The notes: generated from the letters alone by a model not told the origin. 64,000 nucleotides of DNA from Kiloniellaceae bacterium (GCA_021776175.1 JAJFGJ010000006.1:62001-126000), one strand, 5' to 3'; shown: positions 25,511-34,203, counted from the first letter of the stretch. A program made the numbers and translations.

Positions 25511-25781
25511 CTAGGGCCTGTGGACACTTAGGATGCCGCCGAGGCGGGATCGGATTATCCCACCCGTTAGGAGCGGGCGGCGCCGTGTGGCAGGCCCCCC
25601 ACAAGCCGTTCGCGACGCGGCGGGTGGGATAATCCGGCCCGTCCCAACGGGATTGGGCCAAAATGACGCGAGGCCGCGTCGCTCGTCCTTGAATATGCTC
25701 TGCATGTCCTGCGTCCTCGCTCCTACCCTGGCGTAATTTTGGCCCAACCGCGACGGCATCCTAATTGTCCACAGGCCCTAG
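25511..25781. mobile_element. MITE-like element with 28-bp terminal inverted repeats
   Basis: A 271-bp element. The left end 25511-25538 begins CTAGGGCCTGTGGACACTTA and the right end 25754-25781 is its inverted copy with one mismatch. The ends include CTAG, so the target duplication may be TA or CTAG. Two further inverted repeats lie inside: GGATTATCCCACCCG near 25552 against CGGGTGGGATAATCC near 25621, and TTGGGCCAAAAT near 25654 against ATTTTGGCCCAA near 25736. There is no transposase; the short internal ORFs have low-complexity, shadow-like translations. It is probably a non-autonomous derivative of an IS element with TA-type insertion. It fills most of the 400-base gap between the GST and cupin genes. 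Confidence 0.75.
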
Positions 25782-25813
25782 ACAGAACACCGGCATCACG
25801 CTTATGTGGGGAC

Positions 25814-26491
25814 ATGGATCAAGCACTCAACGCCGATCTCGAACGCCCGGCCTTCGTGGACACCGCCGCCATGGATTGGCAGGCCAGCCCAAGCCCGAGC
25901 GTCTGGCGCAAACGCCTCGATCTTTTCGGCGGCGAGCAAAGCCGGGTCACCTCGATCGTGCGCTACGACGCGAAATCGAACTTTCCCGAGCACGCCCACC
26001 CCGAAGGCGAGGAAATCCTGGTGTTGAAGGGCGTCTTCTCGGACGAACACGGCGACTACCCGGCCGGCACCTACCTGCTCAATCCGCCCGGGTTCCGCCA
26101 CGCGCCGCGATCGCTCAAGGGCTGCGTAATCTTCGTCAAGCTGCGCCAGTTCGGGGGCGAGCGGCGCAGTCACGTTGTCATCGATACCGGAAAAGCAAAA
26201 TGGAAACCAGGACCGGTGCCCGGCATCGATATCCTGTCCCTGTACCGGCACAGCGCCCATCCCGAGACCATGGACTTGGTTCACATATCAGCCGGGGCGA
26301 CGCTGCCGCGCCGGGAATTCCCTGGCGGCGTCGAGGTCTACGTGACCAAGGGCGGTTTCAAGTTCGACGGCAAGGAGCACAAGGAAGGCACCTGGTCGCG
26401 TATCCCCGACGGCGGTGAATTCGGCGCCCGCGCGATCAAGCCCTGCACCTTCTATCGCAAGTGCGGACACCTGAAGTTGACCATCGATTGA
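25814..26491 (+). CDS. Cupin protein (ChrR/anti-ECF cupin-like)
   Basis: A 225-residue double cupin. The first cupin carries the metal-ligand pattern in FPEHAHPEGEEILVLKGVFS and GTYLLNPPGFRHAP; the second half (LVHISAGATLPRREFPGGVE ... KEHKEGTWSRIPDG) is degenerate. Proteins of this form resemble the ChrR C-terminal cupin-like domain but lack its N-terminal zinc anti-sigma domain. The ATG at 25814 is used because the longer frame extends into the MITE. It overlaps the start of the following acetyltransferase. Substrate unknown; a metal-dependent dioxygenase or sensor are both possible. Confidence 0.8.
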   Translation: MDQALNADLERPAFVDTAAMDWQASPSPSVWRKRLDLFGGEQSRVTSIVRYDAKSNFPEHAHPEGEEILVLKGVFSDEHGDYPAGTYLLNPPGFRHAPRSLKGCVIFVKLRQFGGERRSHVVIDTGKAKWKPGPVPGIDILSLYRHSAHPETMDLVHISAGATLPRREFPGGVEVYVTKGGFKFDGKEHKEGTWSRIPDGGEFGARAIKPCTFYRKCGHLKLTID

Positions 26492-27204
26492 ACCCGGACC
26501 TCAACCATCTCAATCAACCCATCGGTTTTCCAGTGCAAGATTGGACACCGCGCCCGCGGCCGCCGCGCGCGGCCATGGACGGAGCCTTCTGCCGAGTCGA
26601 AGCGCTGGACCCGGATCGACACGCGGCGGAGCTACATGACGCGAACATGCGCGACACCGAGTCTCGCATATGGACTTACCTGGCCTATGGCCCCTTCCAT
26701 GACTTGGCCTCTTATCGCGATTGGGCGACGGCGGGTTCCCTGAGCGACGATCCCCTGTTTCACGCGGTGATCGATAAACGCACGGGCACGGCGGCGGGCG
26801 TGGCAAGCTATCTGCGGATCGATCCTGAGAACGGGGTTATCGAGGTCGGGCACATCAACTTCGCCCCGCCCCTGCAAAAGACCCCGGCGGCGAGCGAGGC
26901 CATGTTCCTGATGATGGCACGGGTCTTCGACGACCTTGGCTACCGGCGCTACGAATGGAAATGCGACGCCTTGAACGCCCCCTCGCGCGCGGCGGCCGAA
27001 CGGCTAGGGTTCCGCCACGAAGGCCTGTTCCGTCAGGCCACGATGTACAAGGGCCGCAACCGCGACACCGCCTGGTACGCCATGACCGATAAGGACTGGC
27101 CTGAAATCAAGGCGGCGTTCCAGGCCTGGCTCGCGCCCGGTAATTTCGACGCCCAAGGCAAGCAACGCCGGCGCCTGGGCGAGTTGATCCGCCCTCGCAG
27201 CTAA
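26488..27204 (+). CDS. GNAT-family N-acetyltransferase (RimJ/RimL-like)
   Basis: A 238-residue acetyl-CoA-dependent transferase. The start is taken at TTG 26488 (overlapping the cupin stop by four bases), because relatives begin with LNxLxQPxGFPV followed by a Pro-rich WTPRPRPPR stretch, exactly as seen here. GTG 26461 is an alternative. The GNAT core is present: VASYLRIDPENGVIEVGHIN, the acetyl-CoA loop region, then YEWKCDALNAPSRAAAERLG followed by FRHEGLFRQATMYKGRNRDT. It is coupled to the cupin gene. The acetylated substrate is unknown. Confidence 0.85.
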   Translation: MNPDLNHLNQPIGFPVQDWTPRPRPPRAAMDGAFCRVEALDPDRHAAELHDANMRDTESRIWTYLAYGPFHDLASYRDWATAGSLSDDPLFHAVIDKRTGTAAGVASYLRIDPENGVIEVGHINFAPPLQKTPAASEAMFLMMARVFDDLGYRRYEWKCDALNAPSRAAAERLGFRHEGLFRQATMYKGRNRDTAWYAMTDKDWPEIKAAFQAWLAPGNFDAQGKQRRRLGELIRPRS

Positions 27205-27235
27205 TCCCAGCTTGTTGGATTTCACCTAACCTCTT

Positions 27236-27320
27236 TCGTCGTCCCGGACTTGATCCGGGACCTTCGGCCAATCACGAGTCTCGGTCTATGAAAAGATCCC
27301 GGATCAAGTCCGGGATGGCG
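27236..27320. repeat. REP-like palindromic repeat, copy 1
   Basis: An inverted repeat. The left arm is CCCGGACTTGATCCGGGACC (27243-27262), and the right arm GATCCCGGATCAAGTCCGGG (27295-27314) matches it inverted with one difference. It lies between two convergent genes (acetyltransferase and YkgJ-like). Two related copies occur at 36641 and 40427. Confidence 0.85.
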
Positions 27321-27344
27321 AAAAAAGCCGTGGCGCGGCGAGGT

Positions 27345-27740
27345 TTAATCGTGGTTCCAGGTGGTTGAGACGTAGTCCTTGTCTTCCTGGGTACGGCGTT
27401 CGAACTTCAAGAAATCGTAATAGCCGCAATGCCCCGGTCCGGGAAATTCCCGGCAGATCTTGGGCCGTGCCTTATAGACCGTGCATCCGCGCGTCTCGGA
27501 ATCGATGAAGCGGCAGATGGTGCCGTAATGCTCGTCTTTTTGATGGCGCAGGATGATCTCGCCCTTGTCGTGGCCCTTCTTGGTGAACCTTTTGAGCGCC
27601 CTTTCCTCATCCACGCCGAAGTGTTCGGCCAGGCGCGCGATGTCCTTCTTCTTGACGACGATGCGGGCATAGGAGCAACAGTACGCGGGGCACTTGTCGC
27701 AGTTATAGAGGATCCTCGGGGGTTTCTTTTTATTGGGCAT
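27345..27740 (-). CDS. YkgJ-family cysteine-cluster protein
   Basis: A 131-residue protein with eight or more cysteines arranged as in the YkgJ (UPF0153) family, thought to hold zinc or an iron-sulfur cluster: NCDKCPAYCCSYARIVV, then TICRFIDSETRGCTVYKARP and KICREFPGPGHCGYYDF. The ATG at 27740 begins MPNKKKPPRILYNC; the longer frame adds a stretch with no family match. The chemical role is unknown, although some relatives chaperone metal or assist oxygenase maturation. It is monocistronic. Confidence 0.85.
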   Translation of the reverse strand: MPNKKKPPRILYNCDKCPAYCCSYARIVVKKKDIARLAEHFGVDEERALKRFTKKGHDKGEIILRHQKDEHYGTICRFIDSETRGCTVYKARPKICREFPGPGHCGYYDFLKFERRTQEDKDYVSTTWNHD

Positions 27741-27905
27741 GGTAACTCTCTGGCGGTTCGGTCCGCATATATATAAAAACACGGCTCAATGGATACCCGG
27801 ATCACTTCCGGTCACGATAACGGTTATGTCGGCGATCGCGTGGCCACACTAACCATGGACGCGCTTCTTGCAAGCACCGCCATGTCATGCCGCATCGTTT
27901 TATTC

Positions 27906-29363
27906 TCAGCCTAGTTTTTTCCGCAGAAGCTGGTTGACCATGGCGGGGTTCGCCTTGCCTTGACTCGCCTTCATGATCTGACCGACGAACCAACCGAGCA
28001 CCTTTTCGTTGCCGGATTTGAACTGTTCGACCTGGCCCGGATTATCGGCGATTACCTGGTCCAACATGGCCTCGATGGCGCCGCTGTCGGAGATTTGCTT
28101 CAGGCCCTTTTCCTCGACGATGGCGGCGGCGTCCTTGCCGCTCTCCCACATGGCGTCGAAGACGTCCTTGGCGATGCGCCCCGATATGGTCCCGTCTTGA
28201 ATCAGGTCGAGCAGTCCGCCCAGCTTGTCCGCGTCCACCGGCGACGCCCCGATTTCCACGCCCTCGCGGTTGAGGGCCCCGAACAACGCGCCGGTGACCC
28301 AGTTAGCCGCCTGCTTGGCATCGCGCGCGCCGCCTCCGGCTACCGCCGACTCGAAGTACGCCGCCGTTTCGCGCTCGGCAACCAGAACCCCGGCATCGTA
28401 GGCGCTTAATCCAAAGTCGGCGATGAAGCGCGTTTTCTTGGCATCCGGCAATTCGGGCAAGCCGCGCTTGAGTTCCGCCACCCAGCCGGCATCCAACACC
28501 ACAGGCAGCAGATCGGGATCGGGAAAATAGCGGTAGTCGTGTGCCTCTTCCTTGCCGCGCATGGCGCGCGTCGTGCCTTTGTTCGGATCGAAGAGCCGTG
28601 TTTCCTGAACCACCTCGCCGCCGTCTTCGATCGCCGCGACCTGACGCTTGGCTTCGTGCTCGACCGCCAGCTTCGCGAAGCGGATCGAGTTCACGTTCTT
28701 GGTCTCGGTCCGGGTGCCCAGGTCTTCGCCCGGGCGGCGCACGGACACGTTCACATCGCAGCGCATGGAACCTTCTTCCATGTTGCCGGTGCAGGTGCCG
28801 AGATAACGCAGGACCGAGCGCAGCTTTTCCAGATAGGCGCCCACTTCCTCGGCGGAGCGCATATCGGGTTTGGACACGATCTCCATCAAGGTGACGCCGG
28901 AGCGGTTGAGGTCGATATAGGTTTGGCTCGGATGCTGGTCGTGCAGGCTCTTGCCCGCGTCTTGTTCCAGGTGCAGGCGCTCGATCCCAACCTCCTTGAC
29001 CGAGCCGTCGGGCAGGTCGAGGGTCAAGGCCCCCTCGCCCACGATGGGTTCCAGGTACTGCGAGATCTGATAACCCTGGGGCAGGTCGGGATAGAAGTAG
29101 TTCTTGCGCTCGAATACGGAATTAAGATTGATCTTGGCGTTGAGGCCCAGGCCGGTCTTGACCGCCTGCTCGATGCTTTTCTCGTTCAGCACCGGCAACA
29201 TGCCCGGCATGGCCGCGTCGACCAGGGAGACTTGGGTGTTAGGCTCGGCCCCGAAGGCGGTCGCGGCGCCGGAAAACAACTTCGACTCGGCGATCACCTG
29301 GGCATGGACCTCCAGCCCGATAACCACCTCCCACTCGCCGGTTTTACCTTGGATCATGGACAT
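27906..29363 (-). CDS. gatB: Aspartyl/glutamyl-tRNA(Asn/Gln) amidotransferase subunit B
   Basis: A 485-residue subunit of GatCAB, which amidates Glu-tRNA(Gln) and/or Asp-tRNA(Asn). The kinase-like cradle domain is seen in [40 protein letters not shown] and [15 protein letters not shown]. The YqeY-like tail domain ends [18 protein letters not shown] 29363 (MSMIQGK) follows GGAAAG. It is last in the gatC-gatA-gatB series, here 200 bases after gatA, separated by an inverted repeat. The presence of tRNA-Gln in the same window fits the indirect Gln-tRNA pathway. Confidence 0.95.
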   Translation of the reverse strand: MSMIQGKTGEWEVVIGLEVHAQVIAESKLFSGAATAFGAEPNTQVSLVDAAMPGMLPVLNEKSIEQAVKTGLGLNAKINLNSVFERKNYFYPDLPQGYQISQYLEPIVGEGALTLDLPDGSVKEVGIERLHLEQDAGKSLHDQHPSQTYIDLNRSGVTLMEIVSKPDMRSAEEVGAYLEKLRSVLRYLGTCTGNMEEGSMRCDVNVSVRRPGEDLGTRTETKNVNSIRFAKLAVEHEAKRQVAAIEDGGEVVQETRLFDPNKGTTRAMRGKEEAHDYRYFPDPDLLPVVLDAGWVAELKRGLPELPDAKKTRFIADFGLSAYDAGVLVAERETAAYFESAVAGGGARDAKQAANWVTGALFGALNREGVEIGASPVDADKLGGLLDLIQDGTISGRIAKDVFDAMWESGKDAAAIVEEKGLKQISDSGAIEAMLDQVIADNPGQVEQFKSGNEKVLGWFVGQIMKASQGKANPAMVNQLLRKKLG

Positions 29364-29402
29364 AACTTTCCGCTCACAAGTCACTCAAACCAAACAAAAG
29401 GT

Positions 29403-29556
29403 TTCACCACGAAGACTCGAAGACACGAAGAAGAAAAGAATTTACCGCATAATTCCTAGTTGGATCGTAAACAGCGCGCCGGTCTTCATTCATGCGGATT
29501 CCCAGAAACAAATTTCTTCGCGCAGCCTTCGTGTCTTTGCGTCTTCGTGGTAAAAT
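29403..29556. repeat. Inverted repeat in the gatA-gatB gap
   Basis: CCACGAAGACTCGAAGACAC at 29407-29426 is matched in inverted orientation around 29529-29551 (GTGTCTTTGCGTCTTCGTGG) with two differences. Arms extend a few bases further on each side, about 28 bp in total, around an 80-base centre. Similar ACCACGAAGACACGAAG repeats are scattered in many bacterial genomes. It interrupts an otherwise tight gat operon. Confidence 0.75.
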
Positions 29557-29563
29557 TTATTTC

Positions 29564-31042
29564 CTACCGCCCGGCGACAAACGCGGGCAGCGCGTCGAAG
29601 CCGGCGGCGTCTTCCAGGACACCGGCCACACGCAGCATGGTTTCCTCATCGAAGGCACGGCCGATAACCTGCAGGCCGAGCGGCAGGCCGTTACCGGTCA
29701 AGGCCGCCGGGACCGAAATACCGGGCAGGCCGGAAAGATTGGCCGGGACCGTGAAGATATCGTTCAGATACATGGCGATGGGATCGTCCATGCGCTCGCC
29801 GATGGCGAAGGCGGCCGAGGGCGCGGTCGGGGTCAAGATGGCATCGACATCTTCGAAGGCTTGCGTGAAATCGCGAAGGATCAGCGTGCGGACCCGGCGC
29901 GCCTTGTTGTAATAGGCGTCGTAGTACCCGGCCGAAAGGACATAGGTGCCGATCATGACCCGGCGCTTAACCTCGTCGCCGAAGCCTTCGCCCCGGGTCG
30001 CCTCGTACATTTCGTCCAGGGTCGCGCCGGGCACGCGCAAGCCGTAGCGCACACCGTCGTAGCGGGCCAGGTTGCTCGAGGCCTCGGCCGGGGCGACGAT
30101 GTAATAGGCGGGCAGCGCGTACTTGGTATGGGGCAGGCTGATATCGACGGTCGTCGCGCCCGCCGCCTCCAGCCACTTGATCCCGTCCCGCCACAAGGCT
30201 TCGATCTCGTCCGGCATGCCGTCCATGCGGTATTCCTTGGGAATACCGATTCTCAGTCCGCGCACATCGCCGGTGAGCGCCGCCTCGTAGTCGGGCACGG
30301 GTATATCGACACTGGTCGAATCCTTAGGATCGTGCCCAGCCATGGCGCCCAGCATGATCGCACTGTCGCGCACACCGCGGGTCAGGGGCCCGGCCTGATC
30401 GAGGGAGGACGCGAAGGCGACCACGCCCCAGCGCGAACAGCGCCCGTAAGTCGGTTTCTTTCCGACCAATCCGGTGATGGAAGCCGGTTGCCGGATCGTG
30501 CCGCCGGTATCGGTGCCGGTCGCGCCCGGTGCGATGCGCGCCGCGACCGCCGCCGCCGAACCGCCCGACGACCCGCCGGGCACCAGCGCGCGGTTATCGC
30601 CCTGGCCGCGCCAGGGGTTTTCCACATTGCCGTAATAGCTGGTGATATTGGCCGAACCCATGGCGAACTCGTCCATGTTGGTCTTGCCCAACATGACCGC
30701 GCCGGCGCGCCAAAGATTAGCGGTCACGGTCGATTCATAGGGCGGGACGAAGCCATCCAAAATGTGCGAACCGGCGGTGGTCAAGACGCCCTCGGTGCAG
30801 AACAAGTCCTTGATCGCGAGCGGAATGCCCTCCAGCGCCCCCGCCTCGCCCTTGGCCCGGCGCGCGTCCGAGGCTCGCGCCATGTCCAGGGCGCGCGCCG
30901 GCGTCTCGGTGATGAAGGCGTTGAGCGGCCGCGCCGATTCCATGGCCTCGATCGAGGCCTGCGTCAATTCCGTGGCCGAGAACTCACCCTTGGCCAGGCC
31001 ATCGCGCGCCGCCGCGACGGTCAACTCGTTGAGGCGCGCCAT
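29564..31042 (-). CDS. gatA: Aspartyl/glutamyl-tRNA(Asn/Gln) amidotransferase subunit A
   Basis: A 492-residue amidase-signature protein that releases ammonia from glutamine for GatB. The catalytic Ser-cisSer-Lys region is seen as [20 protein letters not shown] (Lys) and [18 protein letters not shown], with [16 protein letters not shown] carrying the nucleophilic Ser region. The ATG at 31042 overlaps the gatC stop by one base (TAATG), a translational-coupling arrangement. Length matches the family. Confidence 0.95.
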   Translation of the reverse strand: MARLNELTVAAARDGLAKGEFSATELTQASIEAMESARPLNAFITETPARALDMARASDARRAKGEAGALEGIPLAIKDLFCTEGVLTTAGSHILDGFVPPYESTVTANLWRAGAVMLGKTNMDEFAMGSANITSYYGNVENPWRGQGDNRALVPGGSSGGSAAAVAARIAPGATGTDTGGTIRQPASITGLVGKKPTYGRCSRWGVVAFASSLDQAGPLTRGVRDSAIMLGAMAGHDPKDSTSVDIPVPDYEAALTGDVRGLRIGIPKEYRMDGMPDEIEALWRDGIKWLEAAGATTVDISLPHTKYALPAYYIVAPAEASSNLARYDGVRYGLRVPGATLDEMYEATRGEGFGDEVKRRVMIGTYVLSAGYYDAYYNKARRVRTLILRDFTQAFEDVDAILTPTAPSAAFAIGERMDDPIAMYLNDIFTVPANLSGLPGISVPAALTGNGLPLGLQVIGRAFDEETMLRVAGVLEDAAGFDALPAFVAGR

Positions 31043-31329
31043 TATTCTATGACCTTGGGGACGGCGAAAAAGCCGTGTTCGGATTCGGGCGCGTTCGCGA
31101 CCACCTTGTCGCGGCAGCCGCCGTCGCTCACCGCATCCGCGCGCTTCGCCAGGCGCACCTCGACCACGGAAGTCATGGGCGCGATTCCCTTGGTATCCAA
31201 CTCGCCGAGTTGTTCGACCCAACCCAGGATGCTGTTGAGTTCGCCGGCCAGCGCCTCCCGCCGTGCCTCGGGAACGCGGATACGCGCCAGCTTAGCGATA
31301 TGCGCGACCGTGGATTTGTCGACCGCCAT
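31042..31329 (-). CDS. gatC: Aspartyl/glutamyl-tRNA(Asn/Gln) amidotransferase subunit C
   Basis: A 95-residue small subunit that stabilises GatAB. It has the standard family pattern: [20 protein letters not shown], then [20 protein letters not shown], then PMTSVV, and a C-terminal FFAVPKVIE that inserts at the GatA-GatB interface. ATG 31329 begins MAVDKSTV. It is the first gene of gatCAB and overlaps gatA. Confidence 0.93.
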   Translation of the reverse strand: MAVDKSTVAHIAKLARIRVPEARREALAGELNSILGWVEQLGELDTKGIAPMTSVVEVRLAKRADAVSDGGCRDKVVANAPESEHGFFAVPKVIE

Positions 31330-31450
31330 GAACCCCGCCCCATTGTTTGGAAACGCACGCGCCGGCCGGGGCCGCGCTATGTGCGAAAGCGGCAGGAAAC
31401 TAGCACCCGGCCTAGCGGGCGGCAAGCAATGCGAGGGAGGCGTTGGGCGC

Positions 31451-32065
31451 CTACTGGCGCGTCAGAAGGCCTAGTTCGACGCGCTCGCCGCCAAGATTGA
31501 CGACATATTGCATGATCTCGATCTTGGGTGCCTCGAGCGGCGCCTTTCTACCCGAGCTGGCGTCGCTGGTGCCGGCGCTGGCTTCCTGATTCCGGGACAT
31601 CTTGCGGTAGTTCTCGGCCTGACGGGTCAGATCGCTGGACGCCCCTGAAACCGGCTCGGCGGCGACCAGCGCGATATAGTCCGCCTTGCCGTAACGAAAG
31701 CAATTGGTGAAGGGCACGATATAAAATATGTGCTCGTCGCCATTCGGCCCCCCGTACTCCAGATCGACGGTACAGCGTTTGGGACTGGCATAGATCAGTT
31801 TCCCGGCGGTCTGTCCCGGCTCGATCGTGTGGATCCGCAAGCGAACGGGCTGCGGCCGGTCATCGATCCTGATGATCGTCAGCCAGTCTCCGATAAGCAT
31901 TCGCGGCGGAATCAGATTGCGCGACACCGCCCCGATATCCAGCCGGGCCGCCTGTGCGTATGCCGGAGCGACCGCGCCGAGCAAGCCCAGCAGGACAACC
32001 GCCGCGCTCAAGATCGATCTAACCGCTCCGCGTTCTATGGACTCTTGGCCCACGGGTTTCGCCAT
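31451..32065 (-). CDS. Secreted uncharacterised protein
   Basis: A 204-residue exported protein. ATG 32065 with GCGGGA upstream begins a cytosolic stub (MAKPVGQESIERG), then a hydrophobic signal segment (ILSAAVVLLGLLGAVAPAYA). The mature region contains two cysteines (SPKRCTVDLEYGG and VPFTNCFRYGKADY), likely one disulfide, and a Ser/Ala-rich linker before a conserved-looking tail (IEIMQYVVNLGGERVELGLL). I do not recognise the family. It follows gatCAB's upstream edge and is divergent from ruvX. Confidence 0.65.
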   Translation of the reverse strand: MAKPVGQESIERGAVRSILSAAVVLLGLLGAVAPAYAQAARLDIGAVSRNLIPPRMLIGDWLTIIRIDDRPQPVRLRIHTIEPGQTAGKLIYASPKRCTVDLEYGGPNGDEHIFYIVPFTNCFRYGKADYIALVAAEPVSGASSDLTRQAENYRKMSRNQEASAGTSDASSGRKAPLEAPKIEIMQYVVNLGGERVELGLLTRQ

Positions 32066-32141
32066 TCCCGCTATCCCTTCATTGGCATCGAGGCAGCGAC
32101 ACGCTAGACCAGAAAGGTAAAGATCGCGGTAATACCTAGGG

Positions 32142-32166
32142 CTAGGGCCTGTGGACACTTAGGATG
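32142..32166 (+). repeat. Solo copy of the MITE terminal repeat at the start of ruvX
   Basis: CTAGGGCCTGTGGACACTTA followed by GGATG (25 bases) is identical to the left terminal repeat of the element at 25511-25535. No second end is found within the next few hundred bases. The last three bases are the ATG of ruvX. The repeat ends there, so it may be one end of a decayed element. Confidence 0.7.
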
Positions 32167-32631
32167 ATCGTCACTCTCGATACGCTGCCGGGCCTCCTGG
32201 CCCCGGGCCGCCGCCTGCTTGGCTTGGATGTCGGCGAGAAAACCCTTGGCCTGGCGATATCGGATTCTGCGCTTCGCGTGGCCTCGCCGCTGGAAACCCT
32301 GCGCCGGATCAAGTTCACCAAGGACGCCGAAGCCCTGCGTCGGGTCGTGGAGGACCGCCAGGCGGGCGGCCTGATCCTGGGGCTGCCGGTCAACATGGAT
32401 GGCAGCGAGGGCCGGGCGTGCGAATCGGTACGCCAATTCGCCGCCAACTTGGAACAAATCGCCAAGATAGACCTACCCATGGCGTTTTGGGACGAGCGGC
32501 TATCCACCGCGGCGATTCAGCGCTTGCTGATCGACGAGGCGGACATGACCCGCAAGCGCCGGGGGCAGGTCGTGGATAAGATGGCGGCCGCCTACATCCT
32601 GCAAGGCGCCCTGGACGCCCTGGGGACGTAA
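32164..32631 (+). CDS. ruvX: Holliday junction resolvase-like protein RuvX (YqgF)
   Basis: A 155-residue RNase H-fold nuclease, implicated in pre-16S rRNA 5'-end processing. It has the family marks RRLLGLDVGEKTLGLAISD, VVEDRQAGGLILGLPVNMDG and FWDERLSTAAIQRLL, with the acidic residues expected at the active site (D in LDVG, E near the middle, D of DERLS). The ATG at 32164 lies in the last bases of a repeat identical to the MITE end and has no good Shine-Dalgarno. It is the only in-frame ATG before the conserved core. Synteny with gatCAB and pyrB is usual. Confidence 0.9.
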   Translation: MIVTLDTLPGLLAPGRRLLGLDVGEKTLGLAISDSALRVASPLETLRRIKFTKDAEALRRVVEDRQAGGLILGLPVNMDGSEGRACESVRQFAANLEQIAKIDLPMAFWDERLSTAAIQRLLIDEADMTRKRRGQVVDKMAAAYILQGALDALGT

Positions 32632-32635
32632 CGCC

Positions 32636-33226
32636 CTAACCGATGTAACCGCGAATCGCCACCGCCATGCGTTCCGGGTCCATGATCGGCGGAAACAGGG
32701 TCAGGAACTCGCCCTCCGGCCCCATGAGGTAGATGAAAGAGCCGTGCTCGACGATCGGTTGTTTTTGCAAGGTCCAGCCGACCAGCTTGGCCGAAACCTT
32801 GTAGGCCTTGGCGGCGGCGTTCAGTTGATCGAAACTGCCGGTCAGGCCGATCAATCGCGGGTGAATCTTGGCCACTGCGGGGGCCAGGGCCGCCACCGTG
32901 TCGCGCTCCGGGTCGATGGTCACCAGGATCGGCGCGATTCCCTCTCCCTCCGGGCCCAGGATATCCAAAGCGGCGGCCACGGCCCGCAGGCCGGTTGGGC
33001 AGATACCGGGGCAATTGGCGTAGCCGAAAAAAACCAGCATGTGGTGGCCGCGAAAATCCCGCTCGCTCACCGGCCGGCCGGTGTGATCGATTAGTTCGAA
33101 CGGCCCGCCCGGATCGACCGGCAGGGGCGCCGCCCGGTCATGCTGCTTGGGATCGTGCGCCCCCGCTCCCGCAGGCAAAATGGCGAGGACCAGCGCGGCA
33201 AAGACGCTCAGCACGACGCGGCGCAT
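32636..33226 (-). CDS. SCO1/SenC-family copper chaperone
   Basis: A 196-residue periplasmic thioredoxin-fold protein that delivers copper to cytochrome c oxidase CuA or acts as a thiol-disulfide reductase. Signal peptide 1-23. The copper ligands are C72 and C76 (YANCPGICPTG) and H161 (PIVEHGSFIYLMGPEG). It is the last gene of a three-gene operon (34203 to 32636) whose other two members are secreted cysteine proteins, with gaps of three and five bases. No oxidase genes are adjacent, so the target is open. Confidence 0.92.
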   Translation of the reverse strand: MRRVVLSVFAALVLAILPAGAGAHDPKQHDRAAPLPVDPGGPFELIDHTGRPVSERDFRGHHMLVFFGYANCPGICPTGLRAVAAALDILGPEGEGIAPILVTIDPERDTVAALAPAVAKIHPRLIGLTGSFDQLNAAAKAYKVSAKLVGWTLQKQPIVEHGSFIYLMGPEGEFLTLFPPIMDPERMAVAIRGYIG

Positions 33227-33229
33227 GGT

Positions 33230-33769
33230 TTAGTCTCCCAAGAATTCTTTGTCGGCATCGAGCCCGAGGCCGAGTTTGCCGTGGCGCGAGATCAGGTCCT
33301 TCACACGGGGGTCGTTTTCAAACCACCGCTTCGCGGCGGCGCTGTCCGCCGCGACGTTATTGCGCTCCGCCCACTTGTTCGTGAAGCGATTGGCCCGTTT
33401 CCAGGCCCCGTCCGGCGCCTCGCGCACGAACTGCAAGGCCATGAAAGTGTACCCCCTGTTGGTCACCATCAGGCCATCGGCCACCACGCGCTTGGCGCAA
33501 AAGCCAATCAGTTCGTCCACCGCGCCCGCGAAGAACACCTGATTTTTCATGGGCAATATCAGACGGCCCTCATCGTTAAGCAGCCCAAGCTGGCGCGTGC
33601 CCCCGCCGCAATTGGCCGGGCAGTCGCCGGAAAGTTCGCACAAAATATCGACCACCTTGGCTTCGAAGCGCACCGCCTCCTCGCCGGGCAGACCCCACTT
33701 TTCCGCCGCCTGGGCGGCCGGCGATAAAACCGCCAGGGCCATAGCGGTAACGCCAATCAAATGCCGCAT
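33230..33769 (-). CDS. Secreted cysteine protein, related to its neighbour; role unknown
   Basis: A 179-residue exported protein. Signal peptide 1-22 (MRHLIGVTAMALAVLSPAAQ). The mature N-terminal part looks like a small beta-barrel (VRFEAKVVDILCELSGDCPA, then NCGGGTRQLGLLNDEGRLIL) with C44, C50, C54 and C91. A helical tail follows (about 115-179). The arrangement V-x-D-x-x-C-x-x-x-G-x-C/H ... C-x3-C ... GLL-x-DG parallels that of the 142-residue protein upstream, so the two appear to be paralogues. It is fitted between that gene (five bases) and SCO1 (three bases). ATG 33769; a much longer ORF in the same frame to 34042 overlaps the neighbour and is not believed. Confidence 0.75.
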   Translation of the reverse strand: MRHLIGVTAMALAVLSPAAQAAEKWGLPGEEAVRFEAKVVDILCELSGDCPANCGGGTRQLGLLNDEGRLILPMKNQVFFAGAVDELIGFCAKRVVADGLMVTNRGYTFMALQFVREAPDGAWKRANRFTNKWAERNNVAADSAAAKRWFENDPRVKDLISRHGKLGLGLDADKEFLGD

Positions 33770-33774
33770 GTCCG

Positions 33775-34203
33775 TTACTCCCCGAACGGCTGTATGCCGT
33801 ATTCGTCGTGGGTCAGGTTGACGATACCCTCGTCGCTCACGACCTGGCCGATGGTGAGATAGTTGATCCCGTCGCGCACATAGAGTTCGGCGTCGACTTC
33901 GACCTTGTGGCTTTGGATTTCCATCACACCGGGGTTGGCGACGCTGCTTGAATCCGCGCCCAGCTTCAGCACCGTATAGACCTTGCCGTCGTCGCCCTTG
34001 ATGCCGACCGGAATGCCCCCGGCGGCGCACCAGATGGCGCACAGATGATGGGCGCTACCCTCGGGATACATGATCTCGGTCAGGTAGCACCAGGAATCGA
34101 TAATTTCGCCGGTCACGCGCACCCGTTCCGGCTTCGACGGCGCCGCCTGAGCCGCCGCCGTGAACACGACCGCCGCAAGAGCCGCCAAGGTTATTGTCCG
34201 CAT
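33775..34203 (-). CDS. Secreted OB-fold-like protein with Cys/His cluster
   Basis: A 142-residue exported protein. Signal peptide 1-20 (MRTITLAALAAVVFTAAAQA). Residues 27-130 look like a five-stranded barrel (VRVTGEIIDSWCYLTEIMYP; GGIPVGIKGDDGKVYTVLKL) with C39, H52, H53, C55 and C59 grouped as HHLCAIWCAAGG. This is a plausible metal or heme site. Secreted relatives with a D-x-x-C ... H-x-x-C-A-x-x-C pattern are known to me only as hypotheticals. It is first in the operon with the 179-residue protein and SCO1, suggesting copper or respiratory-complex maturation. Function is inferred from context. Confidence 0.75.
   Translation of the reverse strand: MRTITLAALAAVVFTAAAQAAPSKPERVRVTGEIIDSWCYLTEIMYPEGSAHHLCAIWCAAGGIPVGIKGDDGKVYTVLKLGADSSSVANPGVMEIQSHKVEVDAELYVRDGINYLTIGQVVSDEGIVNLTHDEYGIQPFGE

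Noticed and set aside
28539-29459. 306-residue plus-strand ORF opposite gatB
   Set aside because: Gly/His/Leu-rich shadow of gatB with no independent support.
33230-34042. 270-residue reading of the SCO1-operon middle gene
   Set aside because: The extra 91 N-terminal residues are an Arg/Gly-rich shadow of the 142-residue gene; a signal peptide begins at ATG 33769.
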